From the NCBI RefSeq assembly GCF_900176885.1, contig NZ_LT839648.1:4114813-4178812 (forward strand): a stretch of DNA of 64,000 nt, written 5' to 3'. The notes under the pieces were generated by a model. It ran no database searches. It was not told the origin of the DNA and saw nothing but the letters and a program-made list of their open reading frames with translations. The stretch comes from Oceanobacillus senegalensis (GTDB taxonomy: Bacteria; Bacillota; Bacilli; Bacillales; Amphibacillaceae). Below are positions 17,460 to 26,788 of this stretch, piece by piece; positions within the stretch are counted from its first letter, which is position 1, and the number at the start of each line of letters is the position of its first letter. Made by a program: the position numbers and the translations under genes.

Positions 17460-20072
17460 TTAAAACATCAATGTCTTTACCTGGTTTTTAGTAATGGACA
17501 GTTGAACCTTATTGTCATCTACAGGAACACTGTTTACTGGTCTTTCATTTAGATTCACTTCATCGGCATCTAATAATGTACCTTCTTTTATTTTATAGAC
17601 TGCTTCACGATCATCTTTTTGTGCATTATATGCCCGTAGAATTAATTTCTCCTCTTTCTCCGCTTTTTTCAGCGTACTTAAAACAACATCACCACTTACT
17701 TCCTCTAATAAACTAAAGCTTTCTGGAGTTTCCAAACTAGAGTCATTTAACTTCATAGCATTATAAGGAATTTTATTATAGGTGTGAACAGGTGTTAAAT
17801 ATTCTTTTGCAATACGAGCGACGTTTGCATCTAATGTACTACCCTCATATGTCGTAATAGCAAAGTCAAGCTTTATATTCCCTATCATTTGTGAGTCCGG
17901 TGTAGGTAGCTTAATACCTGATGGGCGACCAGGTCTTCTAACTAATTCCTCTTTCCCGAGGACTCCAATACTACGGAACAATGTTATAGCAATGGTGTCA
18001 TATTCTTCGCCAACTATTTCATATTCTCTTGTGCTATTTGTTAATACACTCATACCGTTTGATTCATTAGACAATCCGACATAGGAAAGCATGGGATAAA
18101 TAGTATCTGGACGTTCGCTCCAGTTTTCTTCTTTCCACACATCTAAAGCATCGTCATACACATTACGTTTGATTGCACCAAATTGATTATCTGACACCGA
18201 GAAGGTAGACGCAATATTCGTTGGAATGAATGCACGCAGACGATGGTCTTTTGCCTGGTTATTCATTTCTGCTTTTACCTTTATTATTGGTTGGTGATTC
18301 GGAATAGAGATTTTCCAGTGAACTTCTACAAAGCTATTCACCTTTCCTGATTTACGACATTCTAAATCTCTAGGGACATCCAAGCTCACCTTTATATCTA
18401 GTTTTGCTTCATATTGATTTTGTACAACTTTCGACTCAGCTTTCACGTTCTTACTATCAATCAATGTCTCATTTAATAGTGGAGAATAATCATATTCGTC
18501 GCCATCATCCCCACCATTTTCTAATAGTAATACTTGATCAAATGTTTTTCCTAATCGTTTATCCACTATTTTTAACGTGCCATTTGTATTCACTTCAACT
18601 GTATAATAATCTGTTTCCACAGCGTCTTTTTCCATCCAGCTATGATCCATTTCATTCTGATCACCAACAATGAAGTAGGTTTTATATCCCATTGCAGGAA
18701 TGGCATCTTTTAATTGAATCGTATACTGATAAAATGGGTCATAGTTTCCATAGTGAACGATTTGTCGATCAATCAATCCAGGGTCTATTTTTTCTTTTTC
18801 TGATACTTCAAATGGTACTACATTTCCTTGATCATCTTGTAATATAAAAGAATTCATCTTTGTAATGACAGTAGTAGTAATAACTTCATTACGCAGATAT
18901 GGCAATAAGTTAAAGACAGTCAGTCTATCTTCCGTCCGTTCTGTTTGGATAGAGTCTGTTATTTTACGTTTATAAAATTCGATGAGTTGATCTGTTTTTT
19001 CCTCTGCAAGGTAGAATCGCTCCATAATTTCTCGGTGAACTTTGTCTGAACAGCAGCTACCAATACTATCGTGTGCATGATTTTTCATCATTTCTTTCCA
19101 AATCAATTCAATTAGTCCGTGATGGTACTCGAAACCAAGTCGATAAGCTATAGATGCTAGAGGCTCTAAGACATTCGTCAACTTATTTTCAATGCGAGCA
19201 TTCGCTGCTTTGATATCCATACGGGTTGAGAAAATACTGCGATGTACACGCATATATTTTCCATCTAAAAATTCTCCTTGAATGGTAGGGAGTGCCTCAT
19301 TCTTCTCTAACTCTTTAAATACATTTTCATATTTGCTTAAGAAAAATTTACGTTCTGGATAAAGCTTGTGGAGTTTCTCCATAATCTCATAAATATTTTT
19401 TTGTATGGGCATCTGATCATGTCCGTTCGGCACAATAATATGATCGGAAGTTGCTCCATGATCTAAGACAGAGAAGTATTTATCCATCCGTTTCTGCAGT
19501 GCTTCCTCATCCTCTGGCAAGTACTTACCAATCGCATAACCTAGAGGGAATAATTGAACTAATACTTTTGATCCGTCTTCTGTTTCCCAATAAAACTCAG
19601 TACGGTCTGTACCATGGCGTTCGGATGCTCCGCGCCAAAAGATAGAGTATTTAATATCGAAACCATTTAAAATTTGTGGCATTTGAGCGGATTGACCGAA
19701 AGAATCAGGGAGATAACCGATTTTCATCGGTGCTCCGAATTCTTCACTATCTTTTATTCCATATAGTAAGTTACGAACAATGGATTCTCCACCCACAACC
19801 ATTTCATCTGTTTGGGTATACCATGGTCCAATAATTAACTTTCCAGCTTGAACTAGTTTTTTTACTCGTTCTTTGTTCTCTGGTTTTACAGCAAAGTAAT
19901 CTTCAAGGATTGCTGTTTGTCCATCTAATACATAATAAGGATAATCTGGATTCGTTTCTAACATCGTTAGAATCTCTTCCATGTTGTTAACAAGTAAAAT
20001 ACGTGATTCTTCTGTTGAAAAATACCATTCACGGTCCCAATGCATATGTGGTACGATATGAACGTTTTTCAT
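17460..20072 (-). CDS. mngB: GH38 alpha-mannosidase, probable mannosylglycerate hydrolase
   Basis: About 870 residues, typical of MngB-type GH38 enzymes. The N-terminal catalytic barrel has HMHWDREWYFST (zinc-binding His and Asp) and GYLPDSFGQSAQMPQ, whose Asp is the GH38 nucleophile. It also has NGHDQMP, the helical segment NHAHDSIGSCCSD, and the beta-rich C-terminal half. MngB hydrolyses phosphorylated 2-O-alpha-mannosyl-D-glycerate to mannose 6-phosphate and glycerate, and the neighbouring PTS and glycerate kinase genes fit that substrate. The frame opens at 20093, but AATGGAGGAAATT is spaced for the ATG at 20072 (MKNVHIVPH). It lies 34 bases after the PTS gene. Confidence 0.9.
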   Translation of the reverse strand: MKNVHIVPHMHWDREWYFSTEESRILLVNNMEEILTMLETNPDYPYYVLDGQTAILEDYFAVKPENKERVKKLVQAGKLIIGPWYTQTDEMVVGGESIVRNLLYGIKDSEEFGAPMKIGYLPDSFGQSAQMPQILNGFDIKYSIFWRGASERHGTDRTEFYWETEDGSKVLVQLFPLGYAIGKYLPEDEEALQKRMDKYFSVLDHGATSDHIIVPNGHDQMPIQKNIYEIMEKLHKLYPERKFFLSKYENVFKELEKNEALPTIQGEFLDGKYMRVHRSIFSTRMDIKAANARIENKLTNVLEPLASIAYRLGFEYHHGLIELIWKEMMKNHAHDSIGSCCSDKVHREIMERFYLAEEKTDQLIEFYKRKITDSIQTERTEDRLTVFNLLPYLRNEVITTTVITKMNSFILQDDQGNVVPFEVSEKEKIDPGLIDRQIVHYGNYDPFYQYTIQLKDAIPAMGYKTYFIVGDQNEMDHSWMEKDAVETDYYTVEVNTNGTLKIVDKRLGKTFDQVLLLENGGDDGDEYDYSPLLNETLIDSKNVKAESKVVQNQYEAKLDIKVSLDVPRDLECRKSGKVNSFVEVHWKISIPNHQPIIKVKAEMNNQAKDHRLRAFIPTNIASTFSVSDNQFGAIKRNVYDDALDVWKEENWSERPDTIYPMLSYVGLSNESNGMSVLTNSTREYEIVGEEYDTIAITLFRSIGVLGKEELVRRPGRPSGIKLPTPDSQMIGNIKLDFAITTYEGSTLDANVARIAKEYLTPVHTYNKIPYNAMKLNDSSLETPESFSLLEEVSGDVVLSTLKKAEKEEKLILRAYNAQKDDREAVYKIKEGTLLDADEVNLNERPVNSVPVDDNKVQLSITKNQVKTLMF

Positions 20073-20106
20073 AATTTCCTCCATTCCTGACATCTACAGA
20101 TTTTAT

Positions 20107-22038
20107 CTATGATGCCAATTTGTTTTGTTTATTAAGTTTTTGTTTTCTTGTTGCAATCAGTAATAACATAGAAATGAATGCCCCGATTATTGCAGCACCT
20201 AACCAAATCCCTGCTGCTAGTACTATTGGTTGTCCATCAAGTAACGCTAAGGAGAATATTCCCGCACCTGGTACACTTAACCCAACTCCAAAATAGGCAA
20301 CAATGGCGCCTGTTACAGCGGAACCAGCAATTAATGATGGAATTACGCGGATGGGGTCATTAATCATAAACGGAATAGCGCCTTCTGTTATTCCTGCTAA
20401 TCCTAGTAACCATGTCTGTTTCCCAACTTCTTGTTCTTGTTTTGTAAAATATTGTTTTCCGACGATTGTTGCCCCAGTTACAGAGAATGCTGATACCATT
20501 TTTACAGAAGCAAAAGCTGCATAAGGAATGAAATTGCCACTGGCCATTGCTGCAATACAGAAAGCATATGCGGCTTTATTAACTGGGCCGCCTAGGTCAA
20601 AGGAAACGAATGCACCGATAATAGCACCAAGGATTAAAGCGTTTGCCCCTTGTAAGCCCTCTAACCAACTAATTAATGATTGATTCAACCAAGCAAGTGG
20701 TTCACCAATGATAAATAACATCATAATCCCAACAATTAGGGTTCCTACTACTGGGTATACCCAAAAGCTAACAAATCCTGCGAATGTACCTTTTGGTTTT
20801 ACGATACTCTTCAAATATTTCAATACGTAACCAGCTAATAGACCACCAAGCATACCACCGAGGAATCCACTTCCAATCAGATTGGCAGCAAGTCCAGCAG
20901 CAAAACCAGGTCCTAATGCTGGTTTATCAGCGATGGAGTAGGCCATGTAAGCGGCTAATACTGGAACCATTAGTGTACCTAACAGTCCACCACCAAGTTG
21001 CCTTAACATCCATAACCATGACCCCTCCGTATCATAGACTTCTTGTAAATCAAATGCTTGAGCTATAAACACAGCAGCTGCTAATGTCATTCCACCTGCA
21101 ATAATGATTGGAATCATATAGGAGATTCCGGTTAAAATAGAGTCTTTAACTTCCGTTTTAAAGGTCTTTTTAGTATGATCATCATTGGATGATTCCTCAT
21201 TATTAGAAGGGGTATATTCTGTTTTTCCTTGTGTTTCTGATTTTTCAGCAGCCTCTTGCACTAAATCTTTTGCATTTCTTAGAGGTGCTGCAACGGATGT
21301 TTTCACCTTTGGTAAATGGGCAAAGCGTTCCTCATCTTTGATGGCAACATCGTTTGCATATATTACTGCATCAGCCTTACGTAATCTATCATTAGTATGT
21401 CGATCCTCTATACCATTGGCTCCCTGTTTTTCAACAAAGACCTTCATGCCGAGCTCTTCACCAGCTTTCGTTAAAGCTTCAGCAGCCATATACGTATGGG
21501 CTATTCCAGCAGGACAAGCCGTTACAGCTAAAATGGTTTTATCTTGTTTTTCAACAGTCGTTCTACTCTCTTGAATTTCCTCTACACCATCTAAACTGTT
21601 ATATAGGTCCATGCTATCCTTTGCATGTAAAAGTCTTTCTTTATAAGAAGAATTAGATAGTCTCGTTACTAATTCCGCAAGTACCTCCAAGTGTGTATTT
21701 CCTGCTTCTGATTCAGGTATAGCGAGTAGAAATACAAGCTCTACTTTATTATTAGGATCCACGCTTTCCCAATCAGAAAGTGGCGTTCTCAAAGTACATA
21801 CGGCAAAAGCAGCTTCTTTCACTGCCGTTGATTTACCATGAGGTATGGCTAAACCACCTTCAAACCCTGTAGGAGAAAGCTTTTCCCTATCTAATACTGC
21901 TTGATAAAATTCTTCTTCGGAATGTAGTTTCCCCGCTTCACTAAGTTGTTTTGTTAAATAGCGAATTATTTCTTGTTTGGAATTGAATTCGTTTTCAACA
22001 CTTATTAAACTGGGTGAAGTAATCTCTCGAAGTTTCAT
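20107..22038 (-). CDS. mngA: PTS EIIABC permease, fructose/mannosylglycerate class
   Basis: A 643-residue single-chain permease. EIIA (about residues 1-150) has the phospho-His in GGLAIPHGKS. EIIB (about 165-265) has the phospho-Cys in AVTACPAGIAHTYMAAEAL. An acidic, Ser/Asn-rich linker (265-295) leads to EIIC (300-635) with about eight to ten helices, including PIIIAGGMTLAAAVF and KAAYAFCIAAMASGN. The A-B-C order and sequence type match fructose and 2-O-alpha-mannosylglycerate permeases. Adjacency to the GH38 gene, manA and glycerate kinase favours mannosylglycerate. First gene of the minus-strand operon, with a cre site just upstream. Confidence 0.9.
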   Translation of the reverse strand: MKLREITSPSLISVENEFNSKQEIIRYLTKQLSEAGKLHSEEEFYQAVLDREKLSPTGFEGGLAIPHGKSTAVKEAAFAVCTLRTPLSDWESVDPNNKVELVFLLAIPESEAGNTHLEVLAELVTRLSNSSYKERLLHAKDSMDLYNSLDGVEEIQESRTTVEKQDKTILAVTACPAGIAHTYMAAEALTKAGEELGMKVFVEKQGANGIEDRHTNDRLRKADAVIYANDVAIKDEERFAHLPKVKTSVAAPLRNAKDLVQEAAEKSETQGKTEYTPSNNEESSNDDHTKKTFKTEVKDSILTGISYMIPIIIAGGMTLAAAVFIAQAFDLQEVYDTEGSWLWMLRQLGGGLLGTLMVPVLAAYMAYSIADKPALGPGFAAGLAANLIGSGFLGGMLGGLLAGYVLKYLKSIVKPKGTFAGFVSFWVYPVVGTLIVGIMMLFIIGEPLAWLNQSLISWLEGLQGANALILGAIIGAFVSFDLGGPVNKAAYAFCIAAMASGNFIPYAAFASVKMVSAFSVTGATIVGKQYFTKQEQEVGKQTWLLGLAGITEGAIPFMINDPIRVIPSLIAGSAVTGAIVAYFGVGLSVPGAGIFSLALLDGQPIVLAAGIWLGAAIIGAFISMLLLIATRKQKLNKQNKLAS

Positions 22039-22057
22039 TTTTAATCACCTTTCTTTT

Positions 22058-22071
22058 TGTAAGTGTTTACA
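22058..22071 (-). promoter_or_regulatory. cre site (CcpA operator) in front of mngA
   Basis: TGTAAGTGTTTACA matches the cre consensus TGWAARCGYTWNCW at 13 of 14 positions. It lies 20 bases upstream of the mngA start codon, so binding of CcpA with Ser-phosphorylated HPr would repress the operon when preferred sugars are available. Confidence 0.75.
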
Positions 22072-22091
22072 TTTCTTATCCTAAGAATATC

Positions 22092-22128
22092 AAAAAAAAA
22101 AATAAGAAGATGGATTCTTCTTATTTTT
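22092..22128 (-). terminator. Terminator of the rpiR-type regulator gene
   Basis: AAAAATAAGAAGA and TCTTCTTATTTTT form a perfect stem of about 13 bases. On the minus strand it is followed by a long T run (the A run at 22092-22102). It separates the regulator gene from mngA, so mngA has its own promoter. Confidence 0.85.
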
Positions 22129-22178
22129 CAACTAGATTTATATTTTTATTGCATTGGAGTGTGTATTTTTATACAAAT

Positions 22179-22916
22179 TTAATAATGATCCCAAAAATAT
22201 TGAGATAATGCTTGTAAGACAATAATAGCAGGTGTATGATCCGTGGTGTTATATCCATTTACACTTCTGTACGGAGAATAACAATACAATCTCACATCAG
22301 CTAATCCTTGAAGGGTATTACGATTAAAATGTGTTAGGGAAATAATTGTTACGCCACGTTCTTTAGCAATACGAGCAATTTCTAGAACTAACTCTGTTTC
22401 ACCGGTTAAACTAATAAGAAACAACACGTCTTGCTTTCCCATTTCATTAATTCGATGAAGTACTTCATGTCTGTGGGGGGAAAATTCTGATAGTTTACCT
22501 GATACTCGTAAATGACGAACCATCCTTTTGCATAAATCAGAGCTATCTCCTACTGCAAAAAATAATACATGTTTGGAATCTTTCAGCAACTTAAAGGAGG
22601 TCTGAATCATTTTATGATCCAATAGTTCAAATGTTTTTTGTATATGATGGTAAGCAGTGTTATCAACCTTATGATGCTTTTCTTCTAATTCACCTTTTAA
22701 ACTGTTTTTTAAATGAGAAAAGCCATCATATCCTAGTTTTTTAGAAAGTCTCATTATCGTATTTGGGACGGTAAACAGTTCACTGGCAATTTGCTGAATA
22801 GTTAAATGAATCACATCTTGTTTATGTTCCATCAGGTATTCAATAATTTGATCATCTGTATCGTTTAATTTATATTCATATTTTTGGACGCGTTCTTCAA
22901 ATAACATACCTGTCAC
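22179..22916 (-). CDS. RpiR/MurR-family transcriptional regulator
   Basis: A 245-residue regulator. The N-terminal HTH_6 domain (about 15-85) includes LTIQQIASELFTVPNTIMRLSKKLGYDGFSHLK in recognisable RpiR form. The SIS domain (about 110-235) has VLFFAVGDSSDLCKRM and LISLTGETELVLEIA, which bind a phosphosugar. It lies between the mng operon and the divergent glycerate kinase gene and probably controls both in response to a phosphorylated sugar intermediate. The near-palindrome TGTATTTTTATACA at 22162-22175, just past its stop, is a possible operator. Confidence 0.88.
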   Translation of the reverse strand: MTGMLFEERVQKYEYKLNDTDDQIIEYLMEHKQDVIHLTIQQIASELFTVPNTIMRLSKKLGYDGFSHLKNSLKGELEEKHHKVDNTAYHHIQKTFELLDHKMIQTSFKLLKDSKHVLFFAVGDSSDLCKRMVRHLRVSGKLSEFSPHRHEVLHRINEMGKQDVLFLISLTGETELVLEIARIAKERGVTIISLTHFNRNTLQGLADVRLYCYSPYRSVNGYNTTDHTPAIIVLQALSQYFWDHY

Positions 22917-22993
22917 CTCAAACCGATTATACCATTTATATAAAAGCTAGTAATAACTTAATATTAAATTTCTTATATAGGAGAAGTGAAAGC

Positions 22994-24124
22994 ATGAATG
23001 TTTTAGTGGCAATGGATTCTCTAAAAGGGAGTATCTCATCCAAGGAAGCAAATTTGGCTATTAAACAAGGACTACAAAATGCCGGCTCATTTTCTGTACG
23101 AACCATCCCAATAGCAGATGGTGGGGAAGGCACGGTAGAAGCATTAGTGGAAGCAACAAACGGACAGTACTTTAATAAAATGGTGACCGGACCATTGGGA
23201 GACCCAGTTAAAGCACGCTATGGAATCTTAGGGAATGAGCATGTCGCAGTAATCGAGATTGCTGAAGCCTGTGGTTTACCCTTATTAGTAAATTCGGAAA
23301 AAAATCCTTTAGGTGCCACTTCGTATGGCGTAGGAGAACTCATTCTTGATGCGATTGAAAATGGCTGTAACCAATTTATTGTTGGGCTTGGTGGAAGCGC
23401 TACAACCGATGCAGGACTTGGTATGTTGCAAGCATTAGGCTATCAGTTTTTTAATGACGATGGTGGTTTAGTAAATGAACATGGTGGAGCCGCACTTACT
23501 ACTATTCACCATATAGATGATTCTAATGTTCCAGACCAGGTGAGAGAATGTCATTTTCAAGTGGCATGTGATGTAACCAATCCACTATATGGAGAAAATG
23601 GCGCTGCTTATATATTCGGGCCGCAAAAGGGAGCAAATGAAAACGAAATGATCCAGTTAGACGATGGGCTTCGTCACTTTGCATCCGTTGTTTCCCAACA
23701 ATTCGATTGTCCATTACAAATGATTGAAGGAGCTGGTGCTGCTGGTGGACTTGGTGCAGCATTTTCCAGTTTTTTAAAAGGTAAACTTGTTCCAGGTGTA
23801 ACATTAATCCTACAGACAATCGGATTGGAAGAAACGTTAAGAGAAGTAGACTTTGTTATAACTGGCGAAGGGAAACTCGATCACCAAACTTCCATGGGTA
23901 AAGCACCGGCAGGTATAGCAGCTATTGCTAAAAGCCACAATATACCGGTCATTACCTTAGCAGGGGATATATCCAGTGCATTACCCCAGAGTGGAATGAA
24001 CGCATTCTTCACGATTGTCCCTGGCCCAATGACATTGGAACAAGCAATGAATACAGAAATAGCAAGAAAAAACCTAGAGCGAACAGCGGAACAAATTGGA
24101 AGAACGGTAAGGATGTTTAGTTAG
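22994..24124 (+). CDS. glxK: Glycerate kinase (GlxK/GarK family)
   Basis: A 376-residue glycerate kinase type 1. It starts MNVLVAMDSLKGSISSKEAN, then has IPIADGGEGTVEAL, VGLGGSATTDAGLGMLQALG, the GAGAAGGLG segment and FVITGEGKLDHQTSMGKAP, all hallmarks of the family. It phosphorylates D-glycerate to phosphoglycerate. Being divergent from the regulator and mng genes, it takes care of the second product of mannosylglycerate hydrolysis and completes the pathway. The ribosome site AGGAGAAGTG lies upstream of the ATG. The AT-rich 77-base gap to the regulator should hold both divergent promoters. Confidence 0.93.
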   Translation: MNVLVAMDSLKGSISSKEANLAIKQGLQNAGSFSVRTIPIADGGEGTVEALVEATNGQYFNKMVTGPLGDPVKARYGILGNEHVAVIEIAEACGLPLLVNSEKNPLGATSYGVGELILDAIENGCNQFIVGLGGSATTDAGLGMLQALGYQFFNDDGGLVNEHGGAALTTIHHIDDSNVPDQVRECHFQVACDVTNPLYGENGAAYIFGPQKGANENEMIQLDDGLRHFASVVSQQFDCPLQMIEGAGAAGGLGAAFSSFLKGKLVPGVTLILQTIGLEETLREVDFVITGEGKLDHQTSMGKAPAGIAAIAKSHNIPVITLAGDISSALPQSGMNAFFTIVPGPMTLEQAMNTEIARKNLERTAEQIGRTVRMFS

Positions 24125-24264
24125 GTTCTGTTCTTTCTTAACATTTTTAGCCATGAAGTCTCCATCTTCAAGTGTGTGAAGGGATAACCCAACGGTAAGG
24201 TGGAGATGAATTGGTTTTCGGTCAAGTACGTTTTTGGACGTGCTTGACCCAACGTATATATATT

Positions 24265-24476
24265 CATTAAATGCTACTCCATTTTCACTCCTGATATCGG
24301 GGATGCTATTGCTAAAACACGAAAAATATCTATGTTTTCATGAGGGCACCTTTGTTTGAGTATTACTATAAAAAAATGGTGCCAGGCATTCCAGGTGCGC
24401 CGATTCATGAACTTCTTACCATCATGCTTGTTAAAATCCTACCATCGTTGATTATAGTTGAAGCAAAAGGGATGAC
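24265..24476 (+). pseudogene. Decayed fragment of a nucleoside hydrolase gene
   Basis: Bases from CATTAAATGCTAC to GAAGCAAAAGGGATG closely follow 11738-11999 of the intact nucleoside hydrolase gene, including ATTTTCACTCCTGATATC and CCAGGCATTCCAGGTGC. Small deletions and frameshifts remove any open frame, and about 50 bases are missing overall. It has no start or 5' half. This is a relic of a duplicate or second iunH-type gene 12 kb away, between glycerate kinase and the GNAT gene. Confidence 0.85.
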
Positions 24477-24545
24477 AAATAATTTATAGAATAATCTAGT
24501 AAGATATAAAATAGTATCATCCCATAAATGATAGGAGAGATAGAT

Positions 24546-25076
24546 TTGTCGGTAGCTGATAATGACGTCAACATTCATATACGAACAGGTCAGTTAGATG
24601 ATGCCCAAGCCATTTTAGATATTCAAAGATACGTTATAATGGAAAATAAATTCTTGATTTCAGTTCCAGATGAGTTTGATAGGACATTAGAACAACAAAA
24701 AAAGTGGATGCGGAATGTTTTAGAGAATAAAAGAGAAACCATTATGATAGCTGAGAAAGACGACGAAGTGATTGGATGGTTAGTATTCGAATCACCCAAT
24801 CGAAAAAGGTTATCACATACTGGTTCATTTGAAATGATGATACATAAAGATGTTAGGGGGAAAGGAATCGGTAAAATGCTTATAATGGAATTATTAAATT
24901 GGGCAGAAAAGAACCCCTTCATCGAAAAGGTTAGTTTGGGCGTTTTCTCAACAAATAAAAGAGCAATATCTCTATACAAAAGGATGGGATTTATAGAAGA
25001 AGGACGAAAATACAATGAAATTAAGTTAAGTGAACATGAATATGCTGATGACATTCTTATGTATAAATATGTTTGA
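24546..25076 (+). CDS. GNAT-family N-acetyltransferase
   Basis: About 176 residues. The acetyl-CoA binding motif A reads IHKDVRGKGIGKMLIMELLNWA, and the C-terminal part has VSLGVFSTNKRAISLYKRMGFIEEGR, the usual motif B. This pattern is close to the RimJ/RimL/YhhY-like small-molecule or protein acetyltransferases; the acceptor is unknown. An ATG at 24528 is in frame, but AGGAGA at 24533-24538 lies after it and is spaced for the TTG at 24546. Single gene, followed by the GrpB-like gene. Confidence 0.85.
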   Translation: MSVADNDVNIHIRTGQLDDAQAILDIQRYVIMENKFLISVPDEFDRTLEQQKKWMRNVLENKRETIMIAEKDDEVIGWLVFESPNRKRLSHTGSFEMMIHKDVRGKGIGKMLIMELLNWAEKNPFIEKVSLGVFSTNKRAISLYKRMGFIEEGRKYNEIKLSEHEYADDILMYKYV

Positions 25077-25145
25077 TTCCTCTTCAAGTGGCGTTCCACA
25101 ACAAGGGTAATTATAGCAAACTAGTATAAAAAAGGGGATGGTACT

Positions 25146-25667
25146 TTGAGAAAGGTTGAAGTGCGTTCTTATAATGAAAAATGGCCTTTGTTGTTTGTCG
25201 AAGAACGTGAAAAACTTAAACTCCTATTTGGAAACGAAATCATAGATATTCATCATATTGGCAGTACATCCGTTCCGGGGCTAAAAGCTAAACCAATCAT
25301 AGACATGATGCCTGTCGTAAAAGACATTGACCTCGTAGATCAATACAATCAAGAGATGCAGGCCATTGGATATGAACCTCAAGGTGAGAATGGAATACCT
25401 GGACGAAGATACTTTCAAAAAGGTGGAGACAATCGCTCCCATCACGTTCATATTTATCAGGTTGGAAGTTATGATATAGAACGACATTTGGCTTTTCGAG
25501 ATTACTTGCATAGACATCCAGATGTAAAGAAGAGCTATGGTGACTTAAAAGAAAGGTTGGCACAACAATTTCCATATGATATCGCATCCTACATAAATGG
25601 TAAAGAACGTCTTGTTCAAGAAATAGAAGAAAAAGCATTGGACTGGTATAAAAAATTAGAAATGTAA
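25146..25667 (+). CDS. GrpB-like (UPF0157) nucleotidyltransferase-fold protein
   Basis: A 173-residue protein with the diagnostic HIGSTSVPGLKAKPIIDMMP segment (about residues 38-58), which has a nucleotidyltransferase-like GS..(x)D arrangement, then NRSHHVHIYQ and HLAFRDYLHRHPD. The family is widespread and its substrate is unclear. The start is TTG at 25146, after AAAAGGGGATGGTAC. Its position between a GNAT and small membrane proteins gives no pathway clue. Confidence 0.88.
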   Translation: MRKVEVRSYNEKWPLLFVEEREKLKLLFGNEIIDIHHIGSTSVPGLKAKPIIDMMPVVKDIDLVDQYNQEMQAIGYEPQGENGIPGRRYFQKGGDNRSHHVHIYQVGSYDIERHLAFRDYLHRHPDVKKSYGDLKERLAQQFPYDIASYINGKERLVQEIEEKALDWYKKLEM

Positions 25668-25713
25668 ATCTAAAGTGAAGTTTCATGGATATCTAGATTA
25701 GGAGATGTGTAAA

Positions 25714-26010
25714 ATGGATAAATTCACGAAATGGATTATTTCTTCATTTCTATTGGTGATTGTAGGGCTAGTCGCAGTATTTTTCGTGGAAGATATTGCA
25801 AGGGTAACTGGTGAAATGAATCGAAGCATATGGTTAGTTAGTATTCTCACTATATTCCTTTTCATTCTATCCTCGTTATGCAGTATGGTTAAAGCTAATT
25901 CAAATAGAATCAAAAGGGAATTAGTTATCTCCGCATGTGTTGCCATCGTTCCTTTATCAGCCTTTGTAATGAATGGGTTAATTTTAACCGTTTATTTTAT
26001 AGGAAAATAA
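25714..26010 (+). CDS. Small three-helix membrane protein
   Basis: About 98 residues with hydrophobic segments near residues 6-25, 40-58 and 76-95, and polar basic joins (KANSNRIKREL). ATG at 25714 follows TTAGGAG at a normal distance; the upstream in-frame ATG at 25705 overlaps the ribosome site and is rejected. Function unknown. Confidence 0.65.
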   Translation: MDKFTKWIISSFLLVIVGLVAVFFVEDIARVTGEMNRSIWLVSILTIFLFILSSLCSMVKANSNRIKRELVISACVAIVPLSAFVMNGLILTVYFIGK

Positions 26011-26061
26011 TGTGGTTATTGTGAGCAGTATAATTTAAGAATAGATTAAGGTGGGTAACAT

Positions 26062-26493
26062 ATGAAAAAAAGTATAGTTATTTTATTAACCGTATTTATT
26101 TTGTTAACTGGGTGTTCACATACAGACGAAGAAAAAAATGGACAAAGAATAACAGATAGTGTCATTTCAATCGGGGCTGTTGAATCTGAATCGTCAAATT
26201 TTGACAAACAAAAATTGACGTTTGAAATAACAATTGAAAATGCAGACGATGTTCGTATTGTTGATTCTGTTCATGTTATTCCATCCATGAATGTAAAAGA
26301 TAGAGTTATAGAGACAAAAAAACAAGGTATAACTTATAATCAAGATACAATTGAAATGAACGGAGAAATTATCTTTGATTCAAGGGGGCTTACAAAGGAG
26401 GAAATGACAAACTTTGAGCCTTACATTAAAGGATTACAATTTATTGGGGATAATAACAAAGAGTATCTCTTAGTTAATAATTTGGATGGATAA
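26062..26493 (+). CDS. Secreted lipoprotein, unknown function
   Basis: A 143-residue protein with a lipoprotein signal, basic MKKS then a hydrophobic core and LLTGC (Cys18), followed by a polar linker and a beta-rich domain containing KLTFEITIENADDVRIVDS. Good ribosome site AAGGTGGG. The domain looks like a small immunoglobulin-like extracellular fold, but no family was recognised. A short GGTGTGTTCC repeat hairpin follows at about 26530. Confidence 0.7.
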   Translation: MKKSIVILLTVFILLTGCSHTDEEKNGQRITDSVISIGAVESESSNFDKQKLTFEITIENADDVRIVDSVHVIPSMNVKDRVIETKKQGITYNQDTIEMNGEIIFDSRGLTKEEMTNFEPYIKGLQFIGDNNKEYLLVNNLDG

Positions 26494-26621
26494 AAGGATG
26501 TTGACTATAATTTCTATTAATGTAACCGGTGTGTTCCTATAATATAAAGGAACCGATAGAAAGATCAAAAGGATTTCAACCGTATTTCTGATTAAAGTAA
26601 TCGGTATTATAAGAAAAACTA

Positions 26622-26650
26622 TTGACAACCTAACTATTTGGAACTAAACT
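26622..26650 (+). promoter_or_regulatory. Probable sigma-A promoter of the SAM-riboswitch transcript
   Basis: TTGACA (26622-26627), 17 bases, then TAAACT (26645-26650). The expected transcript start near 26657 is just before the riboswitch P1 helix. Confidence 0.65.
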
Positions 26651-26668
26651 ATTATACAATTAAATATT

Positions 26669-26774
26669 CTTATTAAGAGAAGTGAAGGGATCTGGCCCGT
26701 TGAAGCTTCAGCAACCTCTGGCAAATGTCAGAAAGGTGCTAAATCCAGCAAGTATTATTCTTGAGAGATAAGAG
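26669..26774 (+). ncRNA. SAM-I (S-box) riboswitch
   Basis: The conserved S-box core is visible in order: CTTATTAAGAGA, GTGAAGGGATCTGGCCC, the TGAAGCTTCAGCAACC segment, AAAGGTGCTAAATCC, and the closing TTGAGAGATAAGAG that pairs with the opening helix. It binds S-adenosylmethionine and shuts off transcription when SAM is plentiful. An intrinsic terminator follows at 26789. It controls the transporter and monooxygenase genes downstream, so their job is very likely in methionine, cysteine or other sulfur supply. Confidence 0.93.
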
Positions 26775-26788
26775 TTGAACAAACGCAC

